Shown in pieces: positions 32,394 to 36,577 of a stretch of 36,577 nt of DNA; the stretch's first letter is position 1, and each line of letters begins with the position of its first letter. The DNA is taken from contig CANJQN010000046.1 in assembly GCA_947476465.1 (NCBI GenBank), positions 1 through 36,577 of the forward strand. Direction: 5' to 3'. The translations under genes and the position numbers were made by a program. Source of the DNA: Comamonadaceae bacterium (GTDB lineage Bacteria > Pseudomonadota > Gammaproteobacteria > Burkholderiales > Burkholderiaceae_C). A model generated the notes under the pieces. That model saw only the letters and a program-made list of their open reading frames with translations, ran no database searches and was not told where the DNA came from.

Positions 32394-33536
32394 TCACGAC
32401 ACAAGGCGCCTGAAGGACGCTCGATAGTCCGTAGGTTCCAGATGAAGCTGTTTGGACAGATCGCCTTGCAGCGTGTACAGCCTCGGCAGGTCCCGGAACT
32501 GGAAGACGCGGTAAAGATGGAAAGCCGGCCCAACTTCCTCGGAGAAATCGAGTTCGTTGCGGCTGATGACGAATGACGATGCGTAGGCGCCGTTCGTCGT
32601 CTTGACCTCGATGAAGCGCTGTTTGTTCGCGGCATCGAACGAAAGAATGTCGTAGCCCAGCCCATCGCCGAGGCGGTCCGCCACCCAATCCACGCGTGCA
32701 AATAGTTCGCCGAGTCCCGCCCAATGTAGCCGTTGCTGCTCGTACTCCAGTACCCACTGCTCACCAGCACGTCCGAGCTTGCGGTTACTTTCGTCGCGCG
32801 CGGCGTAGTCGACCCTTCGGGGCACCCGAGTCCGCGTTGCCCCAGGCATGGGCTTTGCGACCACTTCAATTGCGGGCGCACCAACAAGGACCGCCTTAAA
32901 GGTCTTTTCTGCGGGCAACTTGACCTCCTCCATTGCATCGACGATTCGGTGAACCATGTCCGCGTGCTTCAGGACAAACTTCTGGACGTCCTGGCGCAGC
33001 AGCAGCTGGGTATTACCCCGCGGCTTATAGCCGGGGATATACGGCAAGTCGAGCGCTTCGAGTACCGCGCTCACGTTCTGGTGCTTCATCTCGACAGAGC
33101 CCTTGGTGCGGCCTTGGAGCTTCGTTCGCAACAGACCATTGCGTTCCGATTTGTTGTAGGGCTGCTGTTGAGCCTCGAGCAACAGCATCTCGAAATACGC
33201 CGCGACTGTCTCGCTCACCTCGTCCGCCGACCAGTCTTCGCCAATCTTGAGCACCTCAAATCCCAGTGATTGCAATTTCGGTGCGACGGTTGCGCTTCCG
33301 CCGGAGAAATCGGCGGCCGATAACGGCCCCGCATCTGGATGCTCAAAACCGAAGGCTGCGCCGACAATCGCCTTGGAGTCTGCAAGCTCTCCCGTGAGGG
33401 GATCTCGAACAAGGTAGTCACGGGACTTTCCAAACCCATATTTCTGCAGGAACACGGTTCGACCGAGCTTGGTGTATTCGTCCAGGGCAGCCTGAACTGC
33501 GGCGGGGCTACGTAAGCGAGAAAGGTCTGATGCCAT
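32394..33536 (-). CDS. McrA-like head plus DUF3883 nuclease-fold protein
   Basis: A 380-residue protein. The N-terminal 80 residues (YTKLGRTVFLQKYGFGKSRD, then PLTGELADSKAIVGAAFGFE and LSAADFSGG) resemble the head domain found on ScoMcrA-like type IV restriction proteins. The C-terminal 120 residues are a DUF3883 domain: GRAGEQWVLEYE, then VDWVADRLGDGLGYDILSFD and FIEVKTTNG, where E-x-K is the core of a PD-(D/E)XK-like site, ending FHLYRVFQFRDLPRLYTL. It has the form of a sensor plus nuclease-fold effector. GGGAG precedes ATG 33536. It is the last gene of the HIT-HNH-DUF3883 unit, behind a 140-bp gap. Confidence 0.8.
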   Translation of the reverse strand: MASDLSRLRSPAAVQAALDEYTKLGRTVFLQKYGFGKSRDYLVRDPLTGELADSKAIVGAAFGFEHPDAGPLSAADFSGGSATVAPKLQSLGFEVLKIGEDWSADEVSETVAAYFEMLLLEAQQQPYNKSERNGLLRTKLQGRTKGSVEMKHQNVSAVLEALDLPYIPGYKPRGNTQLLLRQDVQKFVLKHADMVHRIVDAMEEVKLPAEKTFKAVLVGAPAIEVVAKPMPGATRTRVPRRVDYAARDESNRKLGRAGEQWVLEYEQQRLHWAGLGELFARVDWVADRLGDGLGYDILSFDAANKQRFIEVKTTNGAYASSFVISRNELDFSEEVGPAFHLYRVFQFRDLPRLYTLQGDLSKQLHLEPTDYRASFRRLVS

Positions 33537-33676
33537 GAATTCGCTCCCTCTCCTTCAACATCATTCGTAGGGTGCTGGGTGTTCTCGGGCAAGTGCGTGT
33601 CGCCCGAGTGCACCGCGTCCGCGGCACAACTGCCCAACATGGACAGCGTAGGCCCCAAAGAAACCTTTTTCGCAGT

Positions 33677-34741
33677 TCACGCCGCGCCCTCCAACAGGCT
33701 CATGTAGGACCCGTCCACACGCTCGAAAGAGCGCGCGGCAACCCAAGCATGGCTGCCTGCAACGGCGGCACTGGCGTAGCCCCAACTAGCCACTCGCCGG
33801 CACACTTCCACATCCGACAGCATGCCCGCCGCCGATCCCACCTCCGCGAGCTGCTCCGACCAATGCACGATTCTGTACAGCCACTTTTCCAAATGAACCT
33901 TGGCCGCCAGCATGTCTGACTTGCTGCGATTGCACGCAGGGTGAGCCAGCACGAAGTTGTGAGCGAGGTCGCGAGGGTAGTGAGAGAAGGGAATGAAATG
34001 GTCCACATCGGATGTCGTCATGCCCAGGCCGCAGTAGAAGCACTTGCCGCCTTCGAGCTTGCGAAGGCCGGCACCCATGACCGTCAATGACTGGCGAGAA
34101 GATTCGAAGAGGAATGCATCGAGGTCATCCGCGTTGCCCAAGATTGGCTGGTTGCGTCGATTCAGCCGGATGTGATCTACCCAATGCGTTCTCGCGAGTT
34201 GCTGCGCCAGGGGTTGGAATCGCCGCAGACAGTAAGCCACCCCACCCTTCAACCGGACCTTGCCAGGCGCGAAGCGCTCATAAATGAACTCGTCCCTGGC
34301 GCCACCAAAGTTTTGCATGAACGTCAGAGGCTGCGCGGAGACGACTTGTGTAACTTTTGCCAGCAGAGCCTGATAGCCGGCATGGGCAGCAGCCAACTGA
34401 GGGCTCGCTGCAGGAACGCGAGCCCGGAATTTCGCGATAGCTGAGACCACCGCTGCCTGCGCGCCTGTGTTCTGAACCAAAATCCCTGGCGACGCATCAA
34501 CTCGTCCGACGCCGTATGGCGTAGCCTGGCGCCAGTACAACTGAATAAAGCGCTCGGCAATCTGACGATTCGTAATTACCAGTTCGGCGCCAGTGTCCGT
34601 GCCGTTCTCAACGGCGAGGTCTGCCAATGCAATCAACAGCGCAAACTTATATGTGGCTGTGAAGTCACCTTCCGCGAACAAGCGTTGCAGCTTAGCCAGA
34701 AAGGCGAGCTGCGCTTCGGCGCTTGGCGGCAGGCCGGTCAA
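33677..34741 (-). CDS. HNH endonuclease domain protein
   Basis: A 354-residue protein. The C-terminal HNH motif is intact: CFYCG (Cys234, Cys237), DVDHFIPFSHYP (Asp247, His248), NFVLAHPACNRSKSD (Asn262, Cys270, Asn271). This gives a zinc-bound beta-beta-alpha nuclease, probably DNA-directed. The N-terminal 200 residues (TATYKFALLIALADLAVENG, IAERFIQLYWRQ) are helical and typical of HNH proteins in defence islands. I do not know a named family. The start is TTG 34741, which overlaps the HIT stop in TTGA, so translation is coupled to the HIT gene. Confidence 0.82.
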   Translation of the reverse strand: MTGLPPSAEAQLAFLAKLQRLFAEGDFTATYKFALLIALADLAVENGTDTGAELVITNRQIAERFIQLYWRQATPYGVGRVDASPGILVQNTGAQAAVVSAIAKFRARVPAASPQLAAAHAGYQALLAKVTQVVSAQPLTFMQNFGGARDEFIYERFAPGKVRLKGGVAYCLRRFQPLAQQLARTHWVDHIRLNRRNQPILGNADDLDAFLFESSRQSLTVMGAGLRKLEGGKCFYCGLGMTTSDVDHFIPFSHYPRDLAHNFVLAHPACNRSKSDMLAAKVHLEKWLYRIVHWSEQLAEVGSAAGMLSDVEVCRRVASWGYASAAVAGSHAWVAARSFERVDGSYMSLLEGAA

Positions 34742-35133
34742 GTCTGCCCTCCACTCCAGTAGTTAGCCTTCTCGGGAATCACCCAGCGCACACCGCCCCG
34801 CGGGTCCGGCTGGTCTCCGGTGTATCGCGGGATGACGTGAACGTGTAGGTGCGGAACCGTCTGCCCCGCTGCCGGCCCATCATTGATGCCGATGTTGAAA
34901 CCGTCAGGATGGTGGCTCTCCGTCAGGCGACTATGTGCGACATCTAGCAAAGCAAACAACGCCTGGCGCTCTGATTCGCTGAGCTCGAACAGCGAGCCCA
35001 CATGGCGCTTTGAAACGATGAGACTGTGACCAGGCGACACGGCGAATCCGTCGAAGAAGAGCATTGCGTGCTCGTTCTCTGCGACGATGCGCTCACTCGG
35101 CAAGTGGCAAAACACGCAGCTAGTCGATGCCAA
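34738..35133 (-). CDS. HIT-family nucleotide hydrolase/transferase
   Basis: A 131-residue histidine-triad protein. The motif HLHVH is at residues 95-99 with the nucleophilic His97, GHSLIVSKRHV is at 35-45 and INDGPAAGQTV at 83-93. Cys6 and Cys9 (CVFC) suggest zinc binding together with His residues. HIT enzymes hydrolyse or transfer nucleoside monophosphates from dinucleoside polyphosphates, phosphoramidates or adenylylated molecules. As the first gene of a nuclease operon it may process a nucleotide signal, which is inference. The start is TTG 35133, with AGGAG at 35143-35147. Confidence 0.87.
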   Translation of the reverse strand: MASTSCVFCHLPSERIVAENEHAMLFFDGFAVSPGHSLIVSKRHVGSLFELSESERQALFALLDVAHSRLTESHHPDGFNIGINDGPAAGQTVPHLHVHVIPRYTGDQPDPRGGVRWVIPEKANYWSGGQT

Positions 35134-35334
35134 GTCAAGGTACTCCTAGAAGAAAGCCATGGAGCCCTGCGGCCGTCTGCGCCCTCGAGGCCGTTCAGGA
35201 CTGTGCGCCTCACTCCTGAGTATGTGGCTATCAGCCCACGCGTGGGTAATAGATGGGGCTATACACTAGCTACACGGGCGAAATTGTCATTTTTAATTCT
35301 AAAGAATTAACAATAAGGACCAAGACGGGAAAAC
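35134..35334. promoter_or_regulatory. Divergent promoter region of the defence-like module
   Basis: A 201-bp gap between the HIT gene (minus) and the DUF2075 gene (plus). It holds an AT-rich palindrome TTAATTC-TAAA-GAATTAA at 35293-35310, striking in this GC-rich DNA, 24 bp before the DUF2075 start. The palindrome is a candidate operator or start region. Weak -10-like sequences (CTATACACT near 35260) are visible but I cannot fix a promoter. Confidence 0.45.
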
Positions 35335-36430
35335 ATGCAACTCTACGCGGGAAGGTCCAGTGACTTTATATCCGACGCGACACGAAACTCAATCGCCGAT
35401 AAGCTGGAGCGGGCGTTTATTGATGCCTATCACTACAAGCCCGCGTGGCAAGAGGTGCAGTCTTGGCAAAACTCCTTGCTGCAAATGAGCGTGGCATTGA
35501 TGGCTGGCAAGCTCCTGGACCACGGCATTCTGTTGGAGTTTCAGCTGCCCCTAACCAGCTCTCGCCTTGATTGCATGGTCACGGGCCACAGTCCGGGCGG
35601 GCTGGCTCACTCAGTCATCGTCGAGCTTAAGCAGTGGAGCAAGGTTGAGCAAAGCAATGCCGACGGTTGCGTGACCAGCTGGGTCGGCGGACGGCTCAAG
35701 GACATTCCGCATCCCTCACGGCAGGTAGGACAGTACGCCCAGTACTTACGGGACATGCTACCGGTATTCAGCCAAGAGTCGGTCCAGTTGCGTTCGTGTG
35801 CCTATTTGCACAATCTGAAATACGACCCTCTCGACGAGATTTACGCCTCGCGACACGCAGCCATCCTTAAACAATCCCCAGCATTTGCCGGCAACCAACA
35901 GGCGCAGCTCATAGACTTCTTGGCAACCTACGTCGGCCAGGGAAATGGGGGCCCGGTGTTAGATGCTGTCGTGCAGAGTCGCTACGCTCCGAGTAAGAAG
36001 CTGCTTGAGCACACTAGTAAGGTCGTCGAGGACCAACAGGTGTACGTGTTGCTTGACTCCCAAGACGTCGTCTTCAACAAGGTGTTGGCCGAAGTCCAGG
36101 CAGCGTCCGAGAAGCGAAAGGTCAAGAAGACGGTTGTTCTCGTGCATGGCGGCCCGGGGACAGGCAAGTCAGTAGTGGCGCTGCACTTGTTGGGGAGGCT
36201 GGCGCAGGGTGACAAGAACGTGATGCATCTCACTGGCTCGGCGGCATTTACCGAAAATATGCGCAAGGTGGTCGGGCCTCGTGCTGCCGCCCTGTTCAGC
36301 TACTTCAACATGAATAGCAAGGGCCAGTTGCCGCCAAACCAGTTTGACGCACTCATCCTCGACGAGGCCCATCGCATCCGCGAGAACAGTAAGAATCAGT
36401 GGACGAAGGCCTCTGACTGGTCCGGGTTGC
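35335..36430 (+). pseudogene. DUF2075 helicase-like ATPase, cut by an IS21-family element
   Basis: The native part is about 365 residues. The N-terminal 230 residues (WQEVQSWQNSLLQMSVAL, LDCMVTG, VIVELKQWSKV) form a nuclease-like region in which D...E-x-K resembles a PD-(D/E)XK core. Then comes the DUF2075 (Schlafen group 3-like) ATPase with Walker A GGPGTGKS at residues 272-279 and Walker B LILDEAH ending at residue 346. After SDWSGLL the frame enters the insertion sequence and stops at 36450. Intact relatives continue for roughly 250 or more residues with the remaining helicase motifs, so this copy should be inactive. GGGA at 35327-35330 supports ATG 35335. Confidence 0.85.
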
Positions 36431-36504
36431 TGTTGACGCCGAGGGGATAGTTTCCAAAAAACTGAGGTAGTGCCGAGTCAAGAGTTTCCAGGGTGTTCCA
36501 CTGC

Positions 36505-36525
36505 CCTGCTGAATTTTTCAGCAGG
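36505..36525. repeat. Hairpin in the leader of the IS21 element
   Basis: A perfect inverted repeat with nine-base arms and a TTT loop, 20 bp before the istA start. It could reduce read-through from outside promoters into istA or be a protein site. Confidence 0.7.
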
Positions 36526-36545
36526 AAGCAACAAAGGTGATCACC

Positions 36546-36577
36546 ATGGACATGATTGGCAAAGTCAGGCGCATGAG
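36546..36577 (+). CDS. istA: IstA transposase, N-terminal fragment
   Basis: ATG 36546 follows AAGGTGA at 36534-36540 with a five-base spacer. The frame reads MDMIGKVRRM to the window edge. This matches the usual first residues of IS21-family IstA proteins, which start just before a helix-turn-helix and carry a DDE catalytic domain. Only ten codons are seen. Confidence 0.75.
   Translation, partial: MDMIGKVRRM

Larger units (their letters stand above)
36431..36577 (+). mobile_element. IS21-family insertion sequence, left end (partial)
   Basis: The element begins TGTTGACGCCGAGGGGATAG at 36431, inside the DUF2075 gene, and runs off the window. The TGT start, repeated AGTTTCCA boxes (36448-36455 and 36483-36490) and the following istA start are typical of IS21-family ends. 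A perfect palindrome CCTGCTGAA-TTT-TTCAGCAGG lies at 36505-36525 between the end and istA. Confidence 0.85.

Overview
The window looks like chromosomal DNA of a high-GC betaproteobacterium, most likely in Burkholderiales/Comamonadaceae. The reasons are strong G/C bias at third codon positions, the trxA-rho neighbourhood, a type B ribosomal protein L31, and intergenic repeat types I associate with that family. The species assignment is inference. I see no rRNA, tRNA or CRISPR array.

Layout. (a) 1-3386: the end of an IS3-family element cuts a divergent gene just after its first codons. Next to it is a three-gene unit: a nucleoside/BMP-type ABC transporter ATPase, a BiuH-like cysteine hydrolase and a GntR-family regulator. 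The transporter's permeases and binding protein are not in the window. (b) 3420-17737: a mostly housekeeping block. It holds an EF-G-like GTPase, a small exported protein, an HI0933-like flavoprotein, an AddA/AddB-type helicase-nuclease pair with overlapping genes, thioredoxin, Rho, L31 type B and a polytopic membrane protein, with two clear intrinsic terminators and several intergenic repeats. (c) 17928-24950: a 1670-residue RHS/YD-repeat protein with a Sec signal peptide and a short exchangeable toxin tip, a probable immunity gene 9 bp behind it, then a winged-helix Fic-like protein whose promoter carries two facing 17-bp palindromic arms. (d) 24990-28331: a DUF72 protein and the serine-pathway pair serC-serA, flanked by repeats of the type seen near rho. 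(e) 28697-32287: a patchwork of small, overlapping or incomplete genes (possible antitoxin remnant, macrodomain-like protein, DUF488, cut-off winged-helix protein, orphan AbrB-type antitoxin, sirtuin). (f) 32394-36430: a candidate defence module. A HIT-family protein, an HNH nuclease and a McrA-head/DUF3883 protein lie in one direction, and a DUF2075 helicase-like ATPase lies divergently. An IS21-family element has inserted into the ATPase gene at 36431 and runs off the window.

How the parts work together. Region (b) maintains core functions (transcription termination, redox, recombinational repair, ribosome). Region (c) is probably an interbacterial competition locus. Region (f) has the composition of an anti-phage or anti-plasmid island and was probably inactivated on one side by the IS21 insertion. 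The least described items are the four-gene HIT/HNH/DUF3883/DUF2075 arrangement, the Fic-like protein with Gln in place of the catalytic His under a palindromic promoter, and the Sec-exported RHS toxin.
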